A DNA stretch of 64,000 nucleotides from Novosphingobium sp. IK01. Its GTDB lineage: Bacteria > Pseudomonadota > Alphaproteobacteria > Sphingomonadales > Sphingomonadaceae. The notes under the pieces were generated by a model. It did not search any database. It saw only the letters and a program-made list of their open reading frames with translations, and had not been told where the DNA came from. Numbering within the stretch: position 1 is the first letter of the stretch; every line of letters begins with the position of its first letter. Shown piece by piece: positions 54,660 through 63,170 of the stretch. The stretch spans positions 2,997,001 to 3,061,000 of the forward strand of contig NZ_BTFW01000001.1 of the NCBI RefSeq assembly GCF_033242265.1, in the 5' to 3' direction. Position numbers and translations under genes: made by a program.

Positions 54660-55214
54660 TCAGTCCTTTTTCTGAAGTGCGGAAAGGGCTGCAAACGGTC
54701 CGCTGGCGGGGTCTCCGGCCAGATTGTGTTCGGCGCGGGCCTTGTCGGCAAGGGGCCCTTCGGCGAAGGGATCGATGGCGAGCGCGAGGCTTTGCGCGAT
54801 GGCCTCGCCCAGATCGAAGGTCAGGCCCGAATAGGGGATATCGTCGCAGTCATTGGCGCTCAGCTCGATTTCCTCGTCCGGCTCGGCCTCGACCTGCGTT
54901 TCGGGCACGAAGCGCAAGTGCAGCGCCTCGTTGATGGCGACCGGGAAATCCTCGCCCGAAATGGCGCAGGCCTGGTCGATCGCGGCGGTGAGCCGGCCGT
55001 CGGCGCGAATGATGGCGCCATCGACGCTCAAGCGCACCTGGGCGCGCATGGCGTGGATGGCCGAGATGCCAAAGCGCGCGGCCAGACGGCGGCGTTCGGC
55101 TTCGTCGGGTTCGAGCACGAGCGGGGCATCGGTGATCTGGCGCAAGTCCACCATGCGGGAAAATTCGGTCACTTGCTTTTCGGGCTGCTTTTCGGGGCTT
55201 GCCTGTTCGTTCAT
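54660..55214 (-). CDS. DUF177/YceD family protein
   Basis: This 184-residue protein belongs to the YceD (large ribosomal RNA accumulation) family: VRLSVDGAIIRADGRLTAAI, then QACAISGEDFPVAINEALHL. The C-terminal signature DDIPYSGLTFDLGEAIAQSL is also present. In related bacteria it sits next to the cytochrome-bc1 chaperone gene, as here, where the two overlap by four bases. Confidence 0.9.
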   Translation of the reverse strand: MNEQASPEKQPEKQVTEFSRMVDLRQITDAPLVLEPDEAERRRLAARFGISAIHAMRAQVRLSVDGAIIRADGRLTAAIDQACAISGEDFPVAINEALHLRFVPETQVEAEPDEEIELSANDCDDIPYSGLTFDLGEAIAQSLALAIDPFAEGPLADKARAEHNLAGDPASGPFAALSALQKKD

Positions 55215-55768
55215 CGTCCGATCTCCGCGGCCAGAACCCGGTCGCCGGGCACCAGCGCGAGCCCGGCGGCAAAGGCGCGGGCACGGCGGGCAAGAGCCAG
55301 GGCGAGCGGGGAGGGGCCGTCTGTTGGGGTGTCCTGTTGGGCCGGCTCCTGCCGGAAAGTCATGTTGCGGGCAATGGCAAGGGCCAGTTCGCGTTCGGCC
55401 TGATCGGCAGCCAGCGCCGTGCGATAGGCGCCCAGCCGCCCGCCCAGCGTGCCCATCAGCTTGCCGATGTGCTTGCCCACCACCAGGTCGCCTACGCCGC
55501 CCTGGCGCAACTGGCCGTCCATGTCCTCGACGAACAGTTCGGTCAGCCATACCGAGGGCGTGATCAGCGCCTCGTCGCGCTCCATCCGCAGCAGCACGAG
55601 CGCGAGGATCAGGGTGATCATGTCGAACCGCCCGGCCACGCTGTCGGCCACGCCGCAGGTGGCGTACCATTCCTTTTCGCGGGCGATTTCGACCACGCGG
55701 TGCCAGAGCGGGCGCACGCCGTCGCGTTCGTCGTGGGAGCGGCCCATCAGGCGGGCGAGCAGGGACAT
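55211..55768 (-). CDS. Ubiquinol-cytochrome c chaperone (CBP3-like)
   Basis: This 185-residue protein has the chaperone domain pattern: REKEWYATCGVADSVAGRFD, LTELFVEDMDGQLRQGGVGD and KHIGKLMGTLGGRLGAYRTA. It should help assemble the bc1 complex. ATG 55768 gives MSLLARLMGRSHDERDG. An upstream ATG near 55795 would add nine residues. Confidence 0.9.
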   Translation of the reverse strand: MSLLARLMGRSHDERDGVRPLWHRVVEIAREKEWYATCGVADSVAGRFDMITLILALVLLRMERDEALITPSVWLTELFVEDMDGQLRQGGVGDLVVGKHIGKLMGTLGGRLGAYRTALAADQAERELALAIARNMTFRQEPAQQDTPTDGPSPLALALARRARAFAAGLALVPGDRVLAAEIGR

Positions 55769-56015
55769 GGAGGCATCCTCGTTTGTGGGCGGCATTGGCA
55801 GGCGGCGTTCGCAGGCAGCGCGGGGCTGCCTGATGGCGTGGGCCGACAGGGTGGGCCGGCAGGGTGGACCAATGTGGCCAATCGGGAAACCGCCATTGCG
55901 GACAACCCGTTTCGCCCCTAAGGCTTGGGCAGGGTATAGGGCGCCGGCGCGCGAAGGCATAGTGGGCCTTTGCACCGGTTTGCCTGTTGCACGGGTTCGG
56001 GTTGGAGTTGAGGGA

Positions 56016-56540
56016 ATGCGCGATAATCGGATGGTCGTGAAGGGCGCGGGGCTGGCCCTGCTGGTCGCGCTCACCAGCGGCTGTGCCAGCATCCACGATC
56101 ATCGCGGGTTCCAGATGGAAAAGGCGCTGACCGATTCGATCGAGCCGGGCGTCGACAACCACACTTCGGTCGAACATGCGCTGGGACAGGCCACCTTCAA
56201 GAGCCAGTTCGGCCCGCAGAGCTGGTACTACATCTCGATCGACACCCGGCAGAAGCCGTTCCAGCGTCCGCGCACGACCAGCGAGCAGATTCTCAAGATC
56301 GATTTCGACCCGGCTGGCAATGTCAGCACGGTCGGCCACCAGACCCTGACCCGCGTGCCCACGATCCACCCCGTGCGCGAGAACACGCCCACGCTGGGCC
56401 GTCACCGCAGCTTCTTCCAGGATCTGTTCGGCAATATCGGCGCCGTCGGCGCGCTTCCGGGCGGCATGAACAGCCAGACCCAGGGCGGCGGCGGCAATAC
56501 AGGTGGCGGGCGGACGGGTACCGGTCCGAACGGCAGCTGA
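56016..56540 (+). CDS. bamE: BamE/SmpA-type outer-membrane assembly lipoprotein
   Basis: This 174-residue protein has a lipobox (LLVALTSGC) and a BamE-like fold: GVDNHTSVEHALGQATFKSQ, then QSWYYISIDTRQKPFQR and ILKIDFDPAGNV. The tail is glycine-, asparagine- and threonine-rich. BamE supports the outer-membrane protein assembly machine. The start at 56016 has GGAG/AGGG upstream. It diverges from the chaperone gene. Confidence 0.87.
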   Translation: MRDNRMVVKGAGLALLVALTSGCASIHDHRGFQMEKALTDSIEPGVDNHTSVEHALGQATFKSQFGPQSWYYISIDTRQKPFQRPRTTSEQILKIDFDPAGNVSTVGHQTLTRVPTIHPVRENTPTLGRHRSFFQDLFGNIGAVGALPGGMNSQTQGGGGNTGGGRTGTGPNGS

Positions 56541-56647
56541 TCGCACGGGCCTGATTCCGGCCCGATGATCGGGCCGGATTTCCGGTTGAGGAAAAGCAGG
56601 CCGTTTGAGGGTGGAAACGCGCAGACCATGCGCGTATAAGCCGCCCC

Positions 56648-57787
56648 ATGAGCGAGATCCGTCCCTGGCGCACTATCGAGCGCCGCAAGAGCCGCCAGAT
56701 CATGGTTGGCAGTGTTCCGGTTGGTGGCGATGCCCCCATCACGGTCCAGACCATGACCAACACCCTGACCAGCGATGCCGTGGCCACGATCGACCAGATC
56801 CGCCGCTGCGAGGATGCGGGCGCCGACCTGATCCGCGTGTCGTGCCCCGACGTGGAGAGCACCGCCGCGCTGGGCAAGATCGTCAAGGCCTCGCGCATTC
56901 CGATCATCGCCGACATCCATTTCCACTACAAGCGCGCGCTTGAAGCTGCTGACGCGGGCGCGGCCTGCCTGCGCATCAATCCGGGCAACATCGGTTCGCC
57001 CGACCGCGTGGCCGAAGTGGTTCGCGCGGCCAAGGCCAACGGCTGCGCCATCCGCATCGGCGTCAACGGCGGCAGCCTCGAAAAGCACTTGCTCGAAAAG
57101 TATGGCGAGCCTTGCCCCGATGCGCTCGTCGAATCCGCGCTCGATCACATCAAGCTGCTTCAGGACCACGATTTCCACGAATACAAGGTCGCCGTGAAGG
57201 CTTCGGACGTGTTCATGGCGGTCTCGGCCTACATGGGCCTAGCCGAAGCGGTCGATTGCCCGCTGCATCTGGGCATCACCGAGGCGGGCGGTCTGATCGG
57301 CGGCACCGTCAAGTCGGCCATCGGCATCGGCAATCTGCTCTGGGCCGGCATCGGCGACACGATGCGCGTCTCGCTCTCGGCCGAGCCCGAAGAGGAAGTG
57401 CGCGTCGGCTTTGAAATCCTCAAGACGCTGGGCCTGCGCACGCGCGGCGTGCGCGTCGTCTCGTGCCCGAGCTGCGCGCGTCAGGGCTTCGACGTGATCC
57501 GCACGGTCGAGGCGCTCGAAGCGCGTCTCCAGCACATCAAGACCCCGATCTCGCTCTCGGTTCTGGGCTGCGTGGTCAATGGGCCGGGCGAAGCGCGCGA
57601 GACCGACATCGGCCTGACCGGTGGCGGCAACGGCAAGCACATGGTCTATCTCTCGGGCGTGACCGACCACACCGTGCAGTCGGACGAAATGCTCGATCAC
57701 ATCGTCTCGCTGGTCGAGGCGAAGGCCGCGCAGCTCGAAGCCGAAGCCGATGCGGCGGCGGCCCGCGTGGGCGAGCCCGCTGAATAA
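56648..57787 (+). CDS. ispG: 4-hydroxy-3-methylbut-2-enyl diphosphate synthase
   Basis: This 379-residue enzyme of the MEP isoprenoid pathway reduces ME-cPP to HMBPP with a [4Fe-4S] cluster. The N-terminal TIM-barrel part has [20 protein letters not shown]. The cluster ligands are in [13 protein letters not shown] and [15 protein letters not shown], followed by the glutamate. It is full length. The next gene starts about 20 bases after it. Confidence 0.97.
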   Translation: MSEIRPWRTIERRKSRQIMVGSVPVGGDAPITVQTMTNTLTSDAVATIDQIRRCEDAGADLIRVSCPDVESTAALGKIVKASRIPIIADIHFHYKRALEAADAGAACLRINPGNIGSPDRVAEVVRAAKANGCAIRIGVNGGSLEKHLLEKYGEPCPDALVESALDHIKLLQDHDFHEYKVAVKASDVFMAVSAYMGLAEAVDCPLHLGITEAGGLIGGTVKSAIGIGNLLWAGIGDTMRVSLSAEPEEEVRVGFEILKTLGLRTRGVRVVSCPSCARQGFDVIRTVEALEARLQHIKTPISLSVLGCVVNGPGEARETDIGLTGGGNGKHMVYLSGVTDHTVQSDEMLDHIVSLVEAKAAQLEAEADAAAARVGEPAE

Positions 57788-57803
57788 GCCAGGGTTCCTG
57801 AAA

Positions 57804-58454
57804 ATGCCGGGCCAGAAAATGCCGGGATGGAAAGGCCTTGCGCCAGCGCTTGCGCTGGTCGGTGCGGTCGCTCTTCCCGGCGTTTTCGCGCCTGCGGTCG
57901 CGGCCCCTGTTCCTGCTGCGGCTGGAAGCGCTTTTGCGGCGGACCTCGCGCGGTTCGAGGCGGGGGACGCCACGCTCGATGCGCGCGCCTTGCGCTTTGC
58001 CAACCGGGCGCGGCTGGGCGGGACCATCCCCGAGTGGGACAAGGCGGGCGAGGCCTGGGCCCTGCTGGCCAAAAGCCCCGCCCGCGCACTGGCCTTGGCC
58101 GATGCGGAGCGTGAGGCCGACCCGCTCAGCCTCAATGCGCTGACCCTTCAGGAAGAGGCCTTGCAGCGTCTGGGCCGGGGTGCCGATGCGCAAGTGCGTC
58201 ATCGCCAGATCCTGATCCTCCTGCGTGCAATCACCGGCGGAACCGATGGCGCCAGCCGCGAGCGGGCCTGGAACGTGGTGAGCGCGGCGGAAAAGGACAC
58301 TGCCCTCGTCCTGCTCGGCTATCTGGTCACCGGCGAACGGATCGAGCGCGAGGGGGACCATGTCTGGGCCCTCGTCACCGCCCGCCCTCCCGTCGGGGAG
58401 GGGGCCAGCACGATCTGGATTTCCATCGACGGCCTCGTCCCGGCGAGCGCCTGA
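57804..58454 (+). CDS. Exported DUF4919 protein
   Basis: This protein of about 216 residues has a signal peptide (ALALVGAVALPGVFAPAVAA) and a C-terminal region TGGTDGASRERAWNVVSAAE, then LLGYLVTGERIEREGDHVWA, which matches DUF4919. Helical repeats lie between. The function is unknown. The start could be ATG 57804 or an upstream in-frame TTG/CTG close to ispG. Confidence 0.72.
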   Translation: MPGQKMPGWKGLAPALALVGAVALPGVFAPAVAAPVPAAAGSAFAADLARFEAGDATLDARALRFANRARLGGTIPEWDKAGEAWALLAKSPARALALADAEREADPLSLNALTLQEEALQRLGRGADAQVRHRQILILLRAITGGTDGASRERAWNVVSAAEKDTALVLLGYLVTGERIEREGDHVWALVTARPPVGEGASTIWISIDGLVPASA

Positions 58455-58481
58455 CCCCTTTTTCCTGTCGGGAACCCAAGC

Positions 58482-58985
58482 ATGACTGCCACCATCCGCC
58501 CCGCCACGCGCGACGATCTCCCGCTGATCGCCAGCCTGATCCGCGAACTGGCCGACTACGAAAAGCTGCTCGACAAAGTGCGCTTCGACGAGGAGGTGCT
58601 GGCCGGGCACTTGTTCGGGCCGCGCCCGATGGCTGAAGTGGTGATCGCGCAAAACGCCGGGGAAGCGGCCGGATTTGCCCTGTTCTTCCACAATTTCTCG
58701 ACGTTCGAGGGCAAGCCGGGGATCTACCTCGAAGACCTCTACGTGCGGCCCGAGGCGCGCGGGGCCGGATTGGGCAAGGCCCTGTTGCAGCATCTGGCGC
58801 GGCTGGCGGTCGAGCGGGGCTGTGCGCGGCTCGAATGGTCGGTGCTCGACTGGAACGCACCCTCGATTGCCTTCTACCATGCGCTCGGTGCGCGGATGAT
58901 GAACGAATGGCGGACCATGCGCGTCGATGACGATGCCCTGCTGGAACTGGGCGGGGCAGTGCGGAGTGGTGCGCAATCGGGCTGA
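58482..58985 (+). CDS. GNAT N-acetyltransferase
   Basis: This protein of 167 residues begins MTATIRPATRDDLPLIASLI and has the acetyl-CoA loop RPEARGAGLGKALLQHLARL. Segments GIYLEDLYVRPEARG and EWSVLDWNAPSIAFYHALGA match diamine (spermidine/thialysine-type) acetyltransferases. Substrate is not certain. It follows the DUF4919 gene by 27 bases. Confidence 0.88.
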   Translation: MTATIRPATRDDLPLIASLIRELADYEKLLDKVRFDEEVLAGHLFGPRPMAEVVIAQNAGEAAGFALFFHNFSTFEGKPGIYLEDLYVRPEARGAGLGKALLQHLARLAVERGCARLEWSVLDWNAPSIAFYHALGARMMNEWRTMRVDDDALLELGGAVRSGAQSG

Positions 58986-59038
58986 GCCGAGCCACTTCGT
59001 TCAGCATTTTTCCATGGGGCCGGGTATAGAATGGCCTC

Positions 59039-59695
59039 ATGACATTGCTGCCCGACTCGCCCGTTTCTGCTCTATCTGTTTCGCGCCGCGCGATTTTGCG
59101 CGGGGGCGCCGTGGCAGGGGCGCTGGTCGGGGGCGGTCTTGCCACGCGGGTCTTTGCGCAGGCCTGGTCGATGAGCGAGCAGCACCGCAAGATTCTGGCC
59201 TTGGCCGCCGCCCAGCGCGCGAGGGTGGCCAATCTGCTCTGGCATGGCGACGTGGTCGGGGTGGCCGATTTCGCGCTGCCGTCCTCGCTGCCGCGCTTTC
59301 ACTTTGCCGATCTGGAAGCCGGGCGGGTGCAATCGATTCTGGTTGCCCATGGCCGTGGCTCCGACCCGGAACACGACGGGTTCCTCAAGGTCTTTTCCAA
59401 TCAGGTCAACAGCCTGGCCACTTCGCGCGGGGCCTTCATCACCAATGAATGGTATCGCGGCAAATATGGCCCCTCGATCCGCCTGACCGGCGTGGACCCC
59501 GACAACACCATGGCGCAGGACCGCGCCATCGTCGTCCATCCGGCCTGGTATGCCAATGCCGACATGCTGGAGAAATGGGGCAAGCTGGGGCGCAGCGACG
59601 GCTGCTTTGCCTTGCCCGAGGCCGATTTTGCCCAGGCGCTCACGCGGCTGGCGGGCGGGAGGCTGATCTATTCCGACCGTCTGGGATTTGCCTGA
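59039..59695 (+). CDS. Murein L,D-transpeptidase catalytic-domain protein
   Basis: This 218-residue protein has a Tat-like leader (SRRAILRGGAVAGALVGGGL) and the YkuD_2 catalytic region with HGRGSDPEHDG, FITNEWYRGKYGPSIRLTG and GRSDGCFALPE, in which the cysteine is the nucleophile. It may link or attach peptides in the cell wall. Confidence 0.85.
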   Translation: MTLLPDSPVSALSVSRRAILRGGAVAGALVGGGLATRVFAQAWSMSEQHRKILALAAAQRARVANLLWHGDVVGVADFALPSSLPRFHFADLEAGRVQSILVAHGRGSDPEHDGFLKVFSNQVNSLATSRGAFITNEWYRGKYGPSIRLTGVDPDNTMAQDRAIVVHPAWYANADMLEKWGKLGRSDGCFALPEADFAQALTRLAGGRLIYSDRLGFA

Positions 59696-59700
59696 AAGGG

Positions 59701-59806
59701 CCCCTCCGTCAGGCCTGCGGCCTGCCACCTCCCCATTTCATGGGGAGGATCTTGAGGTCCTCCCCGCATGGCGGGGAGGTGGCAGCCCGAAGGGCTGACG
59801 GAGGGG
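59701..59806. repeat. Palindromic intergenic repeat (REP-like), copy 2
   Basis: A 106-base unit begins cccctccgtcag and ends ctgacggagggg, with internal hairpins ctccccatttcatggggag and tccccgcatggcgggga. It lies between convergent genes and is of the same build as 52644-52751. Confidence 0.8.
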
Positions 59807-59821
59807 CGAAATTCCAAAGGC

Positions 59822-61360
59822 TTACAGCGGATTATCCAGCTTGGTCACCGCTTCGTTGCTCTTGCGCTGGGTGGTGTGGAGCTGGCGCGGCTGGGCGAAG
59901 CTGGCGATGACCTTGGGGTCGCGGCCATAGAGGTCGGAGAAGCTGCGCAGGGTGCCGTTCACGTCGCGCGCGACGGTGAAATAGGTGATGTAGACCGGGA
60001 AGGGCTTGGTCATCGGCACCTTGGTATACTTGCCCGAGAGGCTGTATTCGACTGCCGTGTCCTTGGGCAGGTCGGCGCCCAGAATGGCCATCGTCATCGC
60101 CAGTTCGGTCGCGCGTTCGGCGCGGATGCAGCCGTGCGAAAGCGCGCGGTTGGTCTGGGCGAACAGCGTCCGGTTGGGCGTGTCGTGGATGTAGATGGCA
60201 AATTCGTTGGGCATGTCGAGCTTGACCCGGCCCAGCGAATTGGTCGGTCCGGGCTGCTGGACGACCTGGATCGTGCCGTCGGGGAACTGCTTGACCGTAT
60301 AGTTCAGGCGCTTGGCCTTGGCCGGATGGGCCAGCAGGTCGGCGCCAAGGCCTTCACCCTTCACGATCGATTGCGGAACCGTCCAGGTCGGGTTGAACAC
60401 CACGTTCTGGACCATTTCGGCCAGCTGGGGCGTGGCGGTCTTGCCCGGACGGCCCACGATGGCGCGATAGGTGGTGATGATCTGGTTGTTGACGGTGAGC
60501 CGGAGCATCTGCTCGGGCACGTTGATGCTCAGGTATTGCAGGCCCAGATCGCGGGCCATCCAGCGCCAGCGATCCATGTTGGCGCGCAGCATGGCGATCT
60601 GCTTGGGGTCTTTCGTGCTGGCCAGCATCGTGCGCAGCAGCGCATAATCGGGGTGCGTGGGCAGGAGCGAACGCAGCGTGCCCTTCACGTCGTGGTTTTC
60701 GGTGGCCTGGGCCAGCAGGGCCGAATTGGGGTGAAGATCCTGGTCGGGGTCGACGATGAACCACTGTTCGCGGTCGATCATCGGGGTACGCCCGTCGCGC
60801 AGGTCTTCGGCCAGCCACACGAACAGCTTGCTTGCCAGCTGGTTGAGCGCGTCGCCTTCGCCCTGGGCAATCGCCGCCGAGAGCGCGGCAGGCTGGTAGT
60901 CGCGCGCGAAGAGGCCTTCGGTGCCGATGCCGCGAATGGCCGAGAGCAGGTCGCGTGCGTCTTCGAGCGTCCAGACGGCGACGGGCGGCGGCGCCTCGAC
61001 CTGCGGCTGGGCGGCTGCATTCTGGCCTGTCGTGTTCTGGGCCGCCGTGTTCTGAACTGGCGCGGCCTTTGACGCAGGCGGGGTGGACACTTCCACCGCC
61101 GGGGTGGCCGCCGAAGAACCGGTGCGCGGGGCCGGGTGCGCGCCGGGCTGGGGCGCTGGCGCCTGCTGCATCTGGGCGGTCAGGTCGACCGGGCCGTGGT
61201 CTTCCTGCGCCCGGGCTGCCGGGCGGGCCTGTGCGGCTTGGGGCAGGACGGGGAGCGCCAGAATGGGGAGCGCTGCGGCGACGGGGGTGAGAAAGCTGCC
61301 CAGAATCAGGGCGCGGCTTTGGAAGAGGCGCGTCCGGAGACGGGTGATCGGGGGGTGCAT
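59822..61360 (-). CDS. L,D-transpeptidase, YcbB type
   Basis: This 512-residue protein has an N-terminal signal, a long A/P/Q-rich linker, a scaffold domain and the YkuD catalytic domain. NPTWTVPQSIVKGE, FAIYIHDTPNRTLFAQTNRA and LSHGCIRAERATELA contain the catalytic His and Cys. It should make 3-3 cross-links in peptidoglycan. ATG 61360 is preferred; ATG 61384 adds eight residues without a ribosome site. Confidence 0.88.
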   Translation of the reverse strand: MHPPITRLRTRLFQSRALILGSFLTPVAAALPILALPVLPQAAQARPAARAQEDHGPVDLTAQMQQAPAPQPGAHPAPRTGSSAATPAVEVSTPPASKAAPVQNTAAQNTTGQNAAAQPQVEAPPPVAVWTLEDARDLLSAIRGIGTEGLFARDYQPAALSAAIAQGEGDALNQLASKLFVWLAEDLRDGRTPMIDREQWFIVDPDQDLHPNSALLAQATENHDVKGTLRSLLPTHPDYALLRTMLASTKDPKQIAMLRANMDRWRWMARDLGLQYLSINVPEQMLRLTVNNQIITTYRAIVGRPGKTATPQLAEMVQNVVFNPTWTVPQSIVKGEGLGADLLAHPAKAKRLNYTVKQFPDGTIQVVQQPGPTNSLGRVKLDMPNEFAIYIHDTPNRTLFAQTNRALSHGCIRAERATELAMTMAILGADLPKDTAVEYSLSGKYTKVPMTKPFPVYITYFTVARDVNGTLRSFSDLYGRDPKVIASFAQPRQLHTTQRKSNEAVTKLDNPL

Positions 61361-61599
61361 CGGTGTGAAAATCCCTGTAGCCATTCGTGTCGCGCAAGGC
61401 AGCGCGCTCGGGTCATCCCTGCCCGAAGGCCCCCTGCCAATCAAGCAAGGAGGCTTTCGCCAGCCTGAATTTGATCAGCCTGAAGGGGCGGGGCGCCGGA
61501 TTGTCGTCCACCTTGCCGTTCTTCGGGGAAACGAACGGCGCGGTTTTCGTTTCCGGCCAGTTTGCCGCCGCGGGCGGGGGGCGCTATGGCGCAGGCGGC

Positions 61600-62592
61600 A
61601 TGACCGTCTCCCCCCCTTCCGCGCCCGTTTCCCCGGCTCCGCATTCGTCGCCGCTCGCTTCGGGCGCGCGCTCCTCCGTGGGCGGCATGCTGCCCGTTCT
61701 GGTCGCCATGACCGGGCTGGCCTGTTTCAGCGTGATGGACGGGGTGATGAAGGCCGCGGCGATCGTGCTGGGGGCCTTTGCCACGATCTTCTGGCGCAGT
61801 GTGATCGGCAGCATGCTGATGGCGCCGTGGTGGGCGCGCGAGACTGTGCGCAAGCGCGGGGGACGCCTGCCGCCGCGCGCGATCATGGGGCTTCATGTCC
61901 TGCGCGCGGGGCTCACGGCGGGGATGTCGACGCTCTACTTCGACGGGGTCGTGCGCATGCCGCTGGCCCAGGCCATGGCGCTCTCGTTCGTGGCGCCGCT
62001 GATCGCGCTCTATCTGGCGGCCCTGACGCTGGGCGAGCGGCTGCGGCCAAGGGCCGTGGTGGGCTCTCTCGTGGCGCTGGCCGGGGTGGGCGTGATCGCG
62101 GCGGACGAACTGGGCCATGCGCCGGGCGGCGATGGCTGGCGCGGACTGATCGAGATTCTGGTTTCGGCGGTGCTCTATGCGTTCACGCTGGTCTTGCAGC
62201 GGCGTCAGGCGCAAGTGGCGACCCCGGTCGAAGTGGCTTTCTTCCAGAGCATTCTGGTCGCGCTGATCCTGTTGCCACTGGCGCTGGTCTGGGCGCCCTG
62301 GCCCGCGCCGTTCGCATGGGGGCTGGTGGCGCTGGGGGCGGTGCTGGCGGTGGCCTCGATGATGCTGCTGGCCTGGGCCTATGCGCGGGCCGAGGCGCAA
62401 GTGCTGGTGCCGCTCGAATATACCGCGTTCATCTGGGCTGCGCTGGTGGGCTGGCTGGCCTTTGCCGAACCGCTGACGCGCGGCACGCTGGGTGGCGTGG
62501 TGCTGATCGTGGCAGGCTGCGTGTTCGCCACCCGGCGCGGGAGTGGGGAAGGCACAAAGGCGCCGGGGCCGACAGCCCTTGAAGGGATGTGA
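61600..62592 (+). CDS. EamA/DMT-family transporter
   Basis: This 330-residue protein has ten spans in two EamA halves (ACFSVMDGVMKAAAIVLGAF to RAGLTAGMSTLYFDGVVRMP, and VSAVLYAFTLVLQRRQAQVA). The conserved APLIALYLAALTLGERL is present. I choose ATG 61600 because upstream in-frame codons back to 61387 are low-complexity and lie in the leader of the opposite gene. Substrate unknown. Confidence 0.85.
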   Translation: MTVSPPSAPVSPAPHSSPLASGARSSVGGMLPVLVAMTGLACFSVMDGVMKAAAIVLGAFATIFWRSVIGSMLMAPWWARETVRKRGGRLPPRAIMGLHVLRAGLTAGMSTLYFDGVVRMPLAQAMALSFVAPLIALYLAALTLGERLRPRAVVGSLVALAGVGVIAADELGHAPGGDGWRGLIEILVSAVLYAFTLVLQRRQAQVATPVEVAFFQSILVALILLPLALVWAPWPAPFAWGLVALGAVLAVASMMLLAWAYARAEAQVLVPLEYTAFIWAALVGWLAFAEPLTRGTLGGVVLIVAGCVFATRRGSGEGTKAPGPTALEGM

Positions 62593-62756
62593 GAGCCCGA
62601 CCCAAAAGTCGGTCGGCGGAGGTTTGGCGAGGGATTTTGGGTCACCACAAGGAGGCTGAGAGCCCAGCGATGCTGGAAGCATCGTGGCGAACAGCCGACG
62701 CCGTGGTGGCGCAAAAGACACGCCAAACCGACCCGAAGGACTTTTGGGTCGGGCTC
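62593..62756. mobile_element. MITE-like element with IS1031-type ends
   Basis: The 17-base arm agagcccgacccaaaag (62592-62608) is repeated in inverse at 62741-62757, with a further inner pair ggtttggcg/cgccaaacc. The flanks are TGA on both sides (62590-62592 and 62757-62759), a TNA-type duplication. The ends resemble gagcccgatccgaaag of the IS1031-type elements here. No coding sequence is inside. Confidence 0.75.
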
Positions 62757-63170
62757 TGAGTGGCAGGTTCAGGCGCACGAAGCGCGCGCGTGATTGTTCG
62801 CAGGCGATGTTTCCTGTCGCGGAAGCCGGAATTTGCGATAGGATCGGTCTGCTCGCGACGATTCGGGCCGGTTTGCGGGGTGTCGCGCACGGTGTTTGAG
62901 CCCGGTGCATCCAGGGGTCATGCGATGGCCTGAAGGGGTGTGAGCGGCGAACTGCACCCATGTTGAGACAATAGTTCTGCTATTGCGTCGCAGTAAGGCA
63001 AATCCCGCAAATTTAGCGAAATCCCGCCCTTGACGGGGCCCCCGCGAAGGCGCAGGGGGCAGCCGTTCACGAGAGGCCATCCCGCGCATGTCGTGACCGT
63101 TCCGGTGGAACCGGTCGAAACTTTCGCGGCTGCGTCATCTCGCAACACGGCAGGAGGATTTCGCTTAGCC
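62757..63170. other. Leader region of acnA
   Basis: These 414 bases have no recognisable gene. A dyad CAATAG-TTCTG-CTATTG lies at 62969-62985, followed by A/T-rich sequence (aatttagcgaaatcc) and then G/C-rich potential stems. AGGAGGA at about 63151-63158 is the ribosome site region of acnA, slightly far from the ATG. Confidence 0.5.
62969..62985. promoter_or_regulatory. Dyad upstream of acnA
   Basis: CAATAG and CTATTG form a 6-base inverted repeat around five bases, about 185 bases before acnA. It could be an operator for an iron or redox regulator, as acn genes are often iron-controlled, but no known consensus is matched fully. Confidence 0.4.

Noticed and set aside
53090..54751. 553-residue alternate frame over the MATE gene
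   Set aside because: Composition is arginine/glycine-rich shadow sequence. The MATE protein in the other frame has twelve spans and family motifs.
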